From: Pollutimonas sp963706785
Lineage (GTDB): Bacteria; Pseudomonadota; Gammaproteobacteria; Burkholderiales; Burkholderiaceae_B
DNA length: 64,000 nt
Direction: 5' to 3'
Assembly (NCBI GenBank): GCA_963706785.1
Contig: CAVPNJ010000012.1
Span: forward strand, 102,644 to 166,643
Part shown: positions 42,131 through 49,921 of the stretch, in pieces
Numbering within the stretch: the first letter of the stretch is position 1
Layout of the letters: every line of letters starts with the position of its first letter
The notes under the pieces: model-generated
What the model was told of the DNA's origin: nothing
What the model saw: the letters and a program-made list of their open reading frames with translations, nothing else
The model's database searches: none
Translations under genes and position numbers: made by a program

Positions 42131-43105
42131 ATGCAACCAGAGTCCACGGAAGGTTCGACACCCTCATCGGCAACGGCGCGCGGTTCGCTGCGGGTCATCT
42201 ACGCCGCCGTGGGCGCCAATTTGGCTATTGCGGCAAGCAAGTTCATTGCCGCCGCGGCAACCGGAAGCGCCTCAATGCTTGCCGAAGGCGTGCATTCGGC
42301 CGTGGATACAGGCAACGAGCTGTTGTTGCTTCTAGGTATCCGGCGTAGCAGCCAAGCGGCTGACGCGCAGCACCCCTTCGGCTACGGTAAAGTCCTATAT
42401 TTCTGGGCGTTGATAGTGGCGGTATCGGTATTTTCACTTGGGGGCGGGGTTTCGATCTATCACGGTATCCTCAGCTTGCTCGATCCGCCAGCACTGCAAA
42501 ACCCGGGCTGGAACTATGCCGTTCTGCTGGTTGCTGCACTGTTCGAGGGTTATAGCTGGAATCTGTCCCGACTTGAACTGAACAAACGAAGGCGGGCCAG
42601 CGAATCGCTTTGGGCGGCAATGCGCCGCAGTAACGATCCTGCCGTGTTTACGGTTTTGATCGAGGACTCGGCCGCATTGATCGGGATCGCGGTCGCGCTG
42701 CTCGGTATTTGGCTGGGGCATCTACTGGAAAATCCGTATATCGATCCTGCCGCGTCCGTCGTGATTGGGATCGTGCTTGTGTGTGCGGCAATGGTGCTGG
42801 CGCGCGAAACCGGCAGCCTTCTGGTCGGCGAAAGCATAGATAGAAACCAGATTGCTCTGCTAAAGAAAATCTTTGCAGACGACCCATCCATTGACCGCGT
42901 TGATCGTCTTCTAACCATGCAGCTGGGGCCGGAAAAAACGCTGCTTACCGCGTCGGTCCGGTTCAAACGCGACATGCGGATCGATGAAGTCGAGCATGCT
43001 ATTGAACGCTTGGAGCGCGCGATAAATAGCCAGTGCCCAACGATTCTGCACGTATTCTTTGAATCCAGCTCATTTAAGTCAGCATTACCCCCCTTGGGCG
43101 ATTAG
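42131..43105 (+). CDS. Cation diffusion facilitator (CDF) transporter
   Basis: This is a 324-residue CDF protein with about six membrane helices. The helix-2 metal-site motif is AEGVHSAVDTGNELLLLLG, followed by HPFGYGKVLYFWALI. The second metal-site helix contains IEDSAALIGIAVALLG. The cytoplasmic C-terminal domain (residues about 215-320) is present. CDF proteins export Zn, Co, Fe or Mn in exchange for protons. The DxxxD/HxxxD pattern here is HSAVD and EDSAA, so metal choice is uncertain. It is a single gene; the start is preceded by only a weak ribosome site. Confidence 0.88.
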   Translation: MQPESTEGSTPSSATARGSLRVIYAAVGANLAIAASKFIAAAATGSASMLAEGVHSAVDTGNELLLLLGIRRSSQAADAQHPFGYGKVLYFWALIVAVSVFSLGGGVSIYHGILSLLDPPALQNPGWNYAVLLVAALFEGYSWNLSRLELNKRRRASESLWAAMRRSNDPAVFTVLIEDSAALIGIAVALLGIWLGHLLENPYIDPAASVVIGIVLVCAAMVLARETGSLLVGESIDRNQIALLKKIFADDPSIDRVDRLLTMQLGPEKTLLTASVRFKRDMRIDEVEHAIERLERAINSQCPTILHVFFESSSFKSALPPLGD

Positions 43106-43399
43106 AGTCTGAAGCCCGGCATGGGGTCGTCACGGGATTGGATTTGGTAGTAAATTACTTAAAGTTCTATACCAGAACGCCGATTTAATTTAAAGAGGCC
43201 TGAAGGACTAAAGTAAGCATGCCCAAACCTTATAGAGCGACGCGGACAAACCGATATGCCCGCGTACGGTATGATCTGACCGGCGAGAGGATAATTGCAG
43301 TACGTGCCTCGCTTTTAGTGCTGTAACTGCCATGTGACACTGTGGTGCACGAACGTAGCACCCAGCACATTTCTACCTTTCGAACCGCTTTCCTCTACT

Positions 43400-45034
43400 A
43401 TGTCAGACCATCAACAAGTCTTACTTCCAGACCACGCTCGGGAAGTTGAGCCCGCCGCGGCGGGTGTGTTACTGCCTGTAGCGAAACTTCTCAAGGTGCA
43501 ATTAACCTGGGTCGTCGGCTGCATTTCCTTTCTATGGCTTAGCGCCACGACGGGCCTTTATCCATTGCTGCTCCCCGATGAGGGCCGCTACGTCGGTGTT
43601 GCGTGGAATATGCTTAATGGGGGCCAGTTTTCTGTCCCGCGGCTTGATGGTCTGCCATTTTTCCATAAGCCGCCGTTGTTTTACTGGCTGACGGCAATGG
43701 CCCTGGACGCTTTCGGCGCCAACGAGTGGGCCGCGCGCCTGAGCTCCGTGGCCGGCGCAACGCTGGTAGTCACGCTACTGTTCTGGTTCCTGAAAGAGCA
43801 TGTCAACCAGCGCGTCGCGGTACTGGCCGCATTCATACTTTTATCGCAGCCCCTGCTATTTGGTGCGTCGCATTACGCTAATCTCGACATGACGGTGGCG
43901 GGCCTTATCAGCGCGACGGTAATAACTGCAGCCGCTGCGGCGTTACGCTACGAGCGGGAAGAGCGGTACCGTGCCATGCTGATGCTGGCCTACGCATTGG
44001 CTGCAGTCGGTTTCATGGCCAAAGGCCTCATAGGCATCGTGCTGCCGGGCGGCATTATTGTTTTCTGGTTGCTGGGCCGCAGAAGGCTGGATGTGCTGCG
44101 CCGTATGCTAAGCGTGACCGGGCTGGCGATATTTCTGCTAATTGCGCTACCGTGGATGATAGACATGCAGCAGCGCTATCCAGGATTTTTCGACTACTAC
44201 ATTGTCTATCAGCATTTTGAGCGCTTTTTGGAAAAGGGCTTCAACAATGCTCGCCCATTCTGGTTTTATGTGCCGGTGCTGCTGGGGTTGACCTTGCCAT
44301 GGTCACTTCAACTATGGCGTCTGTCGAACCGTGCCTGGTGGAAGAACAGCGAGCATGCCGCCGTCCGCAGTCTGATGTTGACTTGGCTGCTGGTCGTAAT
44401 GATTTTTTTCTCGTTGCCTACGTCTAAGCTTGTGGGCTACATCCTTCCTGCGCTGGCACCGCTCGCCTACTTCATGGCGGAGACTTTTGCCAGCCGTATG
44501 GACGGGCCGCGTGCGTCGGCTGCGTTGAAGGGGTTTGCATGGTCTCTGGCTGTCTCGCTGAGCATCTGCGTTGCGGCGGTAGCCGTCATGATAATTAAGC
44601 CTCGGCCTAGCGGCAAAGGGCTAGCCGTGAAAATGCTGGCTCATTATCAGCCGTCCGACCAAATCGTCATGCTCGACCGCTTCCGCTATGACCTGGAATT
44701 TTATCTTGGTGTAGGCAAGACGGCCTTTGTTGTCTCGGACTGGGACGATCCGAGGCTACCCCATACGGATAACTGGCGACGCGAACTCTACGACGCGGCT
44801 ATGTTTGAGCCCGAGGAGGGCAAGCGCCTGCTCATCAATGCGCATGGGTTGGCCGAGATGCTGTGCAAATTCCATGTCGATGGTCTGTGGCTAGTCGGAG
44901 ATACGCGCAGCGCCGAGCGCTACGAGTTTTTGCGCGATATGAACCCCGACGTCGAGGATGAAAAGCTTCTGGCATGGTATGTTCCGGCGGGCGCTTCCCT
45001 CAGCCATTGTGCCGGACTGTCTAAAGCTCGATAA
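43400..45034 (+). CDS. ArnT-like lipid-dependent glycosyltransferase
   Basis: This is a 544-residue membrane glycosyltransferase of the GT-C/PMT type. The catalytic acidic motif is LLPDEGRYVGVAWNML in the first periplasmic loop, followed by LPFFHKPPLFYWLTA, which matches ArnT-family enzymes. About 12 hydrophobic segments follow, then a periplasmic C-terminal domain. ArnT adds 4-amino-arabinose to lipid A from undecaprenyl phosphate. No arn genes are near, so the sugar and acceptor are unknown. I chose ATG 43400 (protein starts MSDHQQ) over the in-frame ATG at 43334. Neither has a clear ribosome site. Confidence 0.87.
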   Translation: MSDHQQVLLPDHAREVEPAAAGVLLPVAKLLKVQLTWVVGCISFLWLSATTGLYPLLLPDEGRYVGVAWNMLNGGQFSVPRLDGLPFFHKPPLFYWLTAMALDAFGANEWAARLSSVAGATLVVTLLFWFLKEHVNQRVAVLAAFILLSQPLLFGASHYANLDMTVAGLISATVITAAAAALRYEREERYRAMLMLAYALAAVGFMAKGLIGIVLPGGIIVFWLLGRRRLDVLRRMLSVTGLAIFLLIALPWMIDMQQRYPGFFDYYIVYQHFERFLEKGFNNARPFWFYVPVLLGLTLPWSLQLWRLSNRAWWKNSEHAAVRSLMLTWLLVVMIFFSLPTSKLVGYILPALAPLAYFMAETFASRMDGPRASAALKGFAWSLAVSLSICVAAVAVMIIKPRPSGKGLAVKMLAHYQPSDQIVMLDRFRYDLEFYLGVGKTAFVVSDWDDPRLPHTDNWRRELYDAAMFEPEEGKRLLINAHGLAEMLCKFHVDGLWLVGDTRSAERYEFLRDMNPDVEDEKLLAWYVPAGASLSHCAGLSKAR

Positions 45035-45145
45035 AAGGTATGTCATTCCCGCGATTAATTATGTCGGCCGCCGGGTGTAGCAGCTTCACGGTTCAGTTCG
45101 GTATCCCTCGGCTATGGATGGCCTATAAGGCCTCGGCACTTGGCG

Positions 45146-45577
45146 TAGGACAGGAGCGAGTTGCTATCGCGCAACCGGCGCGACGCGAAGAAGGCGCCAG
45201 CCTGGCTTGGGCGTGCCGCCTTCACGCCAGAACTGACGCCCCTGGAACACGCCGTGGCGATGGCCAAGGCCGCAGGCAACAATCCGGCACTTCCTGCTGT
45301 TCTATTGGCCGATGTGGCTGACAACCCCGGGGGCGGCGGACGCGGCAACACACCCTTTATCTTGCGGGCGTTATTGAAAGAGAAAGTCAGGAACGCGATG
45401 TTGGGTGTGATCACGGACCCATCGCCGATCCTGTCACGCTTTGATTTCAAACGCTTGCCACGCCCAGTTGTTCCCATTGATGCCCTTGCAGAATGGACAC
45501 CGCAGATCCGACTGCTGTCGAAACGGACTCCAAAGGTCGCAGGTTACGAGTTCGACGAACAGACTAGATCTCTTTAA
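45146..45577 (+). pseudogene. Remnant of an MlrC/M81-family metallopeptidase
   Basis: After an upstream TAG, one frame encodes ELTPLEHAVAMAKAAGNNPA and LADVADNPGGGGRGNTPFIL, the hallmark segment of MlrC-type (microcystin degradation) proteins. After about DPSPI the sequence no longer resembles the family, although the frame stays open to 45577 (PVVPIDALAEWTPQIRLL). Normal MlrC proteins have about 500 residues, so at least two thirds is missing and the 3' end appears fused to something else. No proper start is visible. Confidence 0.7.
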
Positions 45578-45617
45578 ACGTTATGCATCCATAAAAGCCA
45601 TTTCTGTACCGGATGCT

Positions 45618-45646
45618 CGATAGCGCCCACTGCTCGGGCGCTATCG
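45618..45646. terminator. Perfect hairpin between convergent units
   Basis: CGATAGCGCCC (45618-45628) and GGGCGCTATCG (45636-45646) form an 11-bp perfect stem with a 7-nt loop, between the MlrC remnant and the convergent dehydrogenase gene. The plus side continues CATTTAGGTTT, a weak T-tract. It probably terminates at least one of the two units. Confidence 0.55.
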
Positions 45647-45663
45647 CATTTAGGTTTATGGGT

Positions 45664-46527
45664 TCATTCTGATTGGACGTATCGGTATAGCTCCGTGTGA
45701 TCGGCCTTCGGACCAAGCGCTGCAGAGGCTCCATTAGTCAAGGCGGCTACATGTTTACCCAGTTCCATGTTGACCTTCATCGCTTCCCCGAGCGCGGCGG
45801 CGATGCCTACATCTTTAGCCTGTAAGGCCAGGGAAAAGCCCGAGTCGAAGGCGCCGTTCAACATGTATTGCTTAGCTTTGTTTTCGGTCGTATTGTTGCG
45901 GCCGGTAGAGGCCTGGATGACGTCGACGATGGTGGCGGGATCTATCCCGAAAGCCTTGCCGGCATGAATTGCTTCGGCGGTGGCAATGAGCGCCGCCGCC
46001 GAAACGTAGTTATTCAGCGCCTTGAGCGCATGGCCGGAGGCCACGGGCCCTACATGTGTGATGCTCTTGCCCATAATTTCCAGCACGGGTAGGCAGTTTT
46101 TTACCTTGGCCTCTTCGCCGCCAACCATTATGGCCAGGGTGCCATCGACCGCCTTCTTGACGCCGCCGGACACGGGGGCGTCGATCAGGGTGGCGCCGGT
46201 AGCGCTGACCTTTGCAGCTAGCTCGCGCGTTTGCATTGGGTCTGCGGAACTCATCTCGATGATGGTTGTGCCAGGACTTAAATGCGCCAGCAAGGGACCG
46301 ACCACCACATTCACAATGCTGGAACTTGGCAGCATGGTGATGATGAAGTCGTTATTGGCAATCTGCTCATCAGAAGCGGCTGCAGCTGCGTTGGCGTGCT
46401 GACTTAGAAACTGCTCGACCACCGCAGGGTTCACGTCCTTCACGGTGAGGTAGTGGCCTGCCTGGTGAAGGAGATGAGCCATGGGGGCGCCCATCATGCC
46501 TAAGCCGATAAAAGCGATCTTGCTCAT
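45664..46527 (-). CDS. 3-hydroxyisobutyrate dehydrogenase-family oxidoreductase
   Basis: This is a 287-residue beta-hydroxyacid dehydrogenase. It has the N-terminal NAD motif IAFIGLGMMGAPMAHLL, the substrate motif DAPVSGGVKKAVDGTL and the catalytic Lys in GHALKALNNYVSAAAL. Relatives oxidise 3-hydroxyisobutyrate, tartronate semialdehyde or 4-hydroxybutyrate. It follows the PcaC-like gene after 15 bp in a two-gene operon facing a GntR regulator. The pairing suggests oxidation or decarboxylation of a small hydroxy acid. The substrate is not determined. Confidence 0.9.
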   Translation of the reverse strand: MSKIAFIGLGMMGAPMAHLLHQAGHYLTVKDVNPAVVEQFLSQHANAAAAASDEQIANNDFIITMLPSSSIVNVVVGPLLAHLSPGTTIIEMSSADPMQTRELAAKVSATGATLIDAPVSGGVKKAVDGTLAIMVGGEEAKVKNCLPVLEIMGKSITHVGPVASGHALKALNNYVSAAALIATAEAIHAGKAFGIDPATIVDVIQASTGRNNTTENKAKQYMLNGAFDSGFSLALQAKDVGIAAALGEAMKVNMELGKHVAALTNGASAALGPKADHTELYRYVQSE

Positions 46528-46542
46528 GTTGGGCCCGCCTTC

Positions 46543-46941
46543 TTAGATGTCCATTTCTTTAAAAACTTCGCTGGCCACGCGGAAGGAGTCGATTGCCGCT
46601 GGCACGCCGCAATAGATACCAGCCTGCAAGAAGACTTCCTTGATCTCGTCCTTGGTCAGGCCATTATTGATGGCACCGCGCACATGCAGCTTTAGTTCAT
46701 GCGGACGATTCAAGGCGGTGATCATCGCGAGGTTCAGGAAGGAGCGTGTCTTTCGATCCAGGCCGGGGCGGTTCCAAACGTCGCCCCAGCAGTACTGGGT
46801 AACTAGTTCCTGCATATCGATATTGAAGTCTGTCGCGTTCTTGATCGAGGCGTCCACGTACTCAGCACCGAGCACTGCGCGGCGAGTTTCCAGCCCTTTA
46901 GCGAAGAGTTCAGGGCTTTTCGGGGCGTATTCGCGTGTCAT
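46543..46941 (-). CDS. 4-carboxymuconolactone decarboxylase-like protein
   Basis: This is a 132-residue PcaC-type protein of the classical short form. It has LETRRAVLGAEYVDASIKNA, ELVTQYCWGDVWNRPGLDRK and the conserved ELKLHVRGAINNGLT and EIKEVFLQAGIYCG segments, which contain the residues associated with activity. I placed the start at ATG 46941 because AAGGA lies 8 bp upstream. PcaC decarboxylates 4-carboxymuconolactone, but no other protocatechuate gene is here and the partner is a hydroxyacid dehydrogenase, so another lactone or acid is likely. A 13-bp palindrome lies 66 bp upstream of the start. Confidence 0.87.
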   Translation of the reverse strand: MTREYAPKSPELFAKGLETRRAVLGAEYVDASIKNATDFNIDMQELVTQYCWGDVWNRPGLDRKTRSFLNLAMITALNRPHELKLHVRGAINNGLTKDEIKEVFLQAGIYCGVPAAIDSFRVASEVFKEMDI

Positions 46942-47006
46942 ATTTAATATCCTTGAGAGTGAATAGCTGCTTGATCGAAGCAAAACAAGGAAAATAGTAG
47001 CGTATG

Positions 47007-47019
47007 ATTGTCAGACAAT
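47007..47019. promoter_or_regulatory. GntR-type operator, copy 1
   Basis: ATTGTCAGACAAT is a perfect palindrome (ATTGTC-A-GACAAT) upstream of the PcaC-like operon. The identical 13-mer occurs at 47100-47112, before the gntR gene. FadR-type GntR regulators bind short palindromes of this form, so this copy probably represses the operon. Confidence 0.75.
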
Positions 47020-47099
47020 TATACCTATGACAAACCCTAATCGCGCGGGTTATTCGACATAAGCTCCGCCACCATAGCGGGGCTTGCTTGTATATGATT

Positions 47100-47112
47100 A
47101 TTGTCAGACAAT
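47100..47112. promoter_or_regulatory. GntR-type operator, copy 2
   Basis: This is the second exact copy of ATTGTCAGACAAT, 93 bp from the first and 41 bp before the chosen gntR start codon. It is well placed for autorepression. Two copies could also allow looping between both promoters. Confidence 0.75.
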
Positions 47113-47152
47113 ATTCAGTTCAGGCATACAGTTAATCGATGGAGGGGGCCGA

Positions 47153-47812
47153 ATGGGGGGGGCGATGCGCGTATCGCGGGTTCAAACGCTGCTTAAAGAA
47201 CGCGCAGCTGCTTCCATGCGCGAAGCGATCATGAGCGGCGCTTTCGTGCCCGGCCAAAAATTGATAGAGCGGGAATTATGTGAACAGCTGGATGTCAGCC
47301 GATCGTGCGTGCGCGAGGCACTGCAACACTTGGAAAGCGAAGGCCTAATCAAAATCATCCCGCACAAAGGCCCAGAGGTAGCCGCCATTTCCAGGGAAGA
47401 GGCAGTGCAAATCTATGCTGTAAGGCAAAAGTTGGAAGGTTTAGTAGGTGCAAGCTTTTGCAGTAACGCCACCTCCGAAGAAAAGGCTAATCTGCGCGAC
47501 AAGGTCAAGGAGCTCTACCGGTATGTCGACCAGCCCGATAATCCTGACCTTCTTCGATTAAAAAATGAGTTTTACGCTGTCTTGGTCGAAGGCGCCCGCA
47601 ACGAGTTCGCCGGAGCGATGCTGCGTCAGTTAAACAATCGGGTAACGATTCTTCGTCGTATTTCAATGGCGCAGGCTGGCCGGCTGCATGACACCATCAA
47701 AGAGCTCGAGGCCATTGTGGCGGCAATTGACGCCGGGGAGCCCAAGGCAGTGGAAAGACTATGCGAGCTGCATGTACAAAAGTCTGCGCAAAATTTGCTA
47801 CGCACTATATAA
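47153..47812 (+). CDS. GntR-family (FCD/FadR-type) regulator
   Basis: This is a 219-residue regulator. The N-terminal winged helix has SMREAIMSGAFVPGQKLIER and the recognition region LDVSRSCVREALQHLESEGL. The all-helical FCD effector domain covers about residues 85-215. I set the start at ATG 47153, directly after GGAGGGGG; an earlier in-frame GTG/ATG opening would overlap the operator. It diverges from the PcaC-like plus dehydrogenase-like operon, with identical palindromes on both sides of the shared region. It is thus almost certainly a local regulator. Confidence 0.9.
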   Translation: MGGAMRVSRVQTLLKERAAASMREAIMSGAFVPGQKLIERELCEQLDVSRSCVREALQHLESEGLIKIIPHKGPEVAAISREEAVQIYAVRQKLEGLVGASFCSNATSEEKANLRDKVKELYRYVDQPDNPDLLRLKNEFYAVLVEGARNEFAGAMLRQLNNRVTILRRISMAQAGRLHDTIKELEAIVAAIDAGEPKAVERLCELHVQKSAQNLLRTI

Positions 47813-47819
47813 GTAGGAT

Positions 47820-47850
47820 CGGCGGCGCGCCCAGTTTTGGGCAGCCGCCG
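47820..47850. terminator. Two-part GC hairpin between convergent genes
   Basis: An outer CGGCGGC/GCCGCCG stem and an inner GCCC/GGGC stem enclose the loop AGTTTT, just after the gntR stop and before the convergent surface-protein gene. The T-tract is lacking, so termination efficiency is uncertain. Confidence 0.45.
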
Positions 47851-47869
47851 GAACGCCCAGCTTTGAAGG

Positions 47870-49102
47870 TCAGGCGGCGGTAGGCATTATGAAATTGCTG
47901 TTGTCCAGCTCACCTGTGTATCCGACCAACTGGATCAGTCCATCACCTGTTTCGAGCTCGCCTGTGCCGTTCTGTACAAAGACAAAGGTGTTGTCTTCGT
48001 GCTGGAAGGTTGTCCAGCTATCTACCTCGATATTGGCAGCGGCGGTCTGCAACTTGACTAGCAGGCTGGCATTGGCGTCCATGGCGATATCTACTTGTTC
48101 ACCTTTAAGAACCGGACCGGTAAGCTCGCGTGGATCTGCGTCGTCGGCATGTTGGCCAAAGGCCAGTGTGTCGCCCGTATTGAAGTCCCTTACGTTGATG
48201 ACACTGGCGCTAATGCCCGCTTCACTGCCGACATCCACCAGGTTGGACACTTCCTCGGTGAACTGGATCCAGTTGTCGCCCTTTTCTGCCTCGATCGTCA
48301 CGCCTAGATCACCTGTCAGGTAGAGCGCATTGTTTCCGGCGCCCAAATCAATCTGCCGGTTGGAACTAAGGCCGGAATCGATTACCCCGTCATCGGACTC
48401 GACACGCAAGCTGATGCTGTCATCGCCACCGCCCAGTGTGATGGACCAGCCGGGTAGGTTCGAATCGCCGGCGTCGATCACGATGTCAGCATCGATGCTC
48501 GTGGTCAACGTGGAGGTGTCAAACGTGGAAGAGCCTTCTGCATCGATCGAAATCGTGCCAAGTTTCAGCGTCCCGCCGCCCTCAACAATGACCTCGTCCA
48601 CGAACTGTCCTATCGGGAAATTTGTACCCAAGTCAATCCCACCTTCTGTGGTGATAAGGTCAACGACCAGATTCTTCATGACTTGACTTACAACGGTCAG
48701 ATCAATAACGCTGTTGGTGAAGGCGTCGTTCAGCGACATATTATGCGGCAGGGCGGAGTCGGAGATGTCAAAAGCGAAGCTCAGTGTTTCGCCATTCAGG
48801 CTGGCGCCGGTCACAACGATGCCGCGTTCTGCCATATATTGGATCAGCGGTGCCGCAGCATGCTCGACATCTTTCAGTGTCAGCTCGCCGGTGTCGCCCG
48901 CGCCGTCGCGCAAACGCAGCAAGTCCGAAGGTGTGATGGAAAATTCCTGGCCGTTGGGGCTGGTCAGCAACATTTCGCCTGTCAGGTTAAGTGTGAGTTT
49001 GTCGCCTTGACGGCGCGCCAATGCGTCTCCGTCTGCGGACCATTGCACAGGAATATTGCCAAAGGCTGTCACAAAGGTTGCTGTACCGCTGGCATCGGTC
49101 AA
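47870..49102 (-). CDS. Probable secreted/surface acidic beta-rich protein, start uncertain
   Basis: At least 410 residues. The composition is acidic and rich in Gly, Asp, Thr and Val with almost no Cys. Beta-type segments such as LGGGDDSISLRVESDDGVID and IDLGAGNNALYLTGDLGVTI recall calcium-binding or beta-helix surface proteins, and the end TGELDNSNFIMPTAA is not a known anchor. The given start is a TTG without ribosome site. The same frame continues upstream through an Asn/Gly repeat to a stop at 49406-49408 with no other start codon. An ATG with good AGG site at 49403 is in a different frame. I do not recognise the family. Confidence 0.6.
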   Translation of the reverse strand: MTDASGTATFVTAFGNIPVQWSADGDALARRQGDKLTLNLTGEMLLTSPNGQEFSITPSDLLRLRDGAGDTGELTLKDVEHAAAPLIQYMAERGIVVTGASLNGETLSFAFDISDSALPHNMSLNDAFTNSVIDLTVVSQVMKNLVVDLITTEGGIDLGTNFPIGQFVDEVIVEGGGTLKLGTISIDAEGSSTFDTSTLTTSIDADIVIDAGDSNLPGWSITLGGGDDSISLRVESDDGVIDSGLSSNRQIDLGAGNNALYLTGDLGVTIEAEKGDNWIQFTEEVSNLVDVGSEAGISASVINVRDFNTGDTLAFGQHADDADPRELTGPVLKGEQVDIAMDANASLLVKLQTAAANIEVDSWTTFQHEDNTFVFVQNGTGELETGDGLIQLVGYTGELDNSNFIMPTAA

Positions 49103-49183
49103 TTCGGCCGCGAACAGGTTTGGGTTCTTATTGATAGGGCCGTTACCTTTTCCATTGCGGACGCCTACACCGTTCCAATGGCC

Positions 49184-49297
49184 GTTACCATTATTACCGT
49201 CATTACCGTTATTACCGTTATTAGCGTTAGCACCGTTATTACCGTTATTGCCGTTATTACCGTTATTGCCGTCATTACCGTTATTGTGGTTATTGCC
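49184..49297 (-). repeat. Asn-Asn-Gly coding tandem repeat (9-bp units)
   Basis: On the minus strand the sequence is a run of imperfect 9-bp units AATAACGGT, about 12 copies with GAC, GCT and CAC variants. It encodes repeated N-N-G with a few D, A and H. It forms a flexible spacer at the front of the surface protein. Copy-number changes would keep the reading frame because the unit is a multiple of three. Confidence 0.85.
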
Positions 49298-49403
49298 GAA
49301 CGTTGAAAGGCGTCGAACGCCTTGCTCGCTCCGCTCTTGGACACGTCGACGACGTCGTCGATTGCGGGCTTTGAGCGAATAAGTTGCTGAATGCTGATGC
49401 CAT

Positions 49404-49921
49404 AATTACCTCGTAGTGAGTCGGGACAGACAAGTAACGCGCGAATGCCACGCGGACAAGTACTGCTGGATGCTAACAATCAGCGACGAACGCAAGGTGA
49501 CTCTTTGTTTCCTTTCGGTCGCGTTCTGGTTCAAATGTAAAAACCTGATCCTTGGCCGCTAGTTCCGACTTTGAGCGGAATGTCTATTAATACTAAGTAG
49601 TTGGAAGGTAGCCAGACGGCGGATTCGTGACTTCCAGAAGAAACTATTGGTTGCAACTAAGATAGGAAGAGAGCAAGGCGCAATGCGGCTCATCCCTCTA
49701 AAGCGGGGTGGCCTTGAAGCCAATATTTTGGGCACCACGGCTATGCTGCCCGACGTCCTCAGCAAGGTGTGGGGCGACCTTACTTTAGTTCTATTTACTT
49801 TGTTATTGCGCAACAGTAAGTCAGCACGCTAAGCTTAAGACAAACGGCCAGCACGTCCGTGCTTGGACAGCACAATAAGGGCGCGCATCCAGTTGTAGAA
49901 CCTTGCCTAAAGGTGATCATT
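49404..49921. other. About 500 bp with no convincing gene
   Basis: Upstream flank of the surface-protein gene (minus) and of the BCCT transporter gene (plus). An AGG ribosome site for the ATG at 49403 lies at 49409-49414. The rest contains only short frames without recognisable family resemblance on either strand, and no clear hairpin. Confidence 0.4.

Noticed and set aside
49184..49297. Possible CRISPR array or minisatellite of 9-bp units
   Set aside because: Units are contiguous without spacers and translate as Asn-Asn-Gly in the frame of the downstream protein, so it is a coding repeat.
48683..49306. Plus-strand frame of 207 codons ending in a Val/Ile/Thr repeat
   Set aside because: It is antisense to the surface-protein gene and its repeat.
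49165..49479. Minus-strand frame of 104 codons with an Ile-Thr-Val repeat tail
   Set aside because: The Ile/Thr/Val run is the Asn/Gly repeat read in another frame. Only its first part may be coding, and this is treated under the surface protein.
49559..49832. Short open frames on both strands before the BCCT gene
   Set aside because: No ribosome site, no family resemblance, and they overlap each other antisense.
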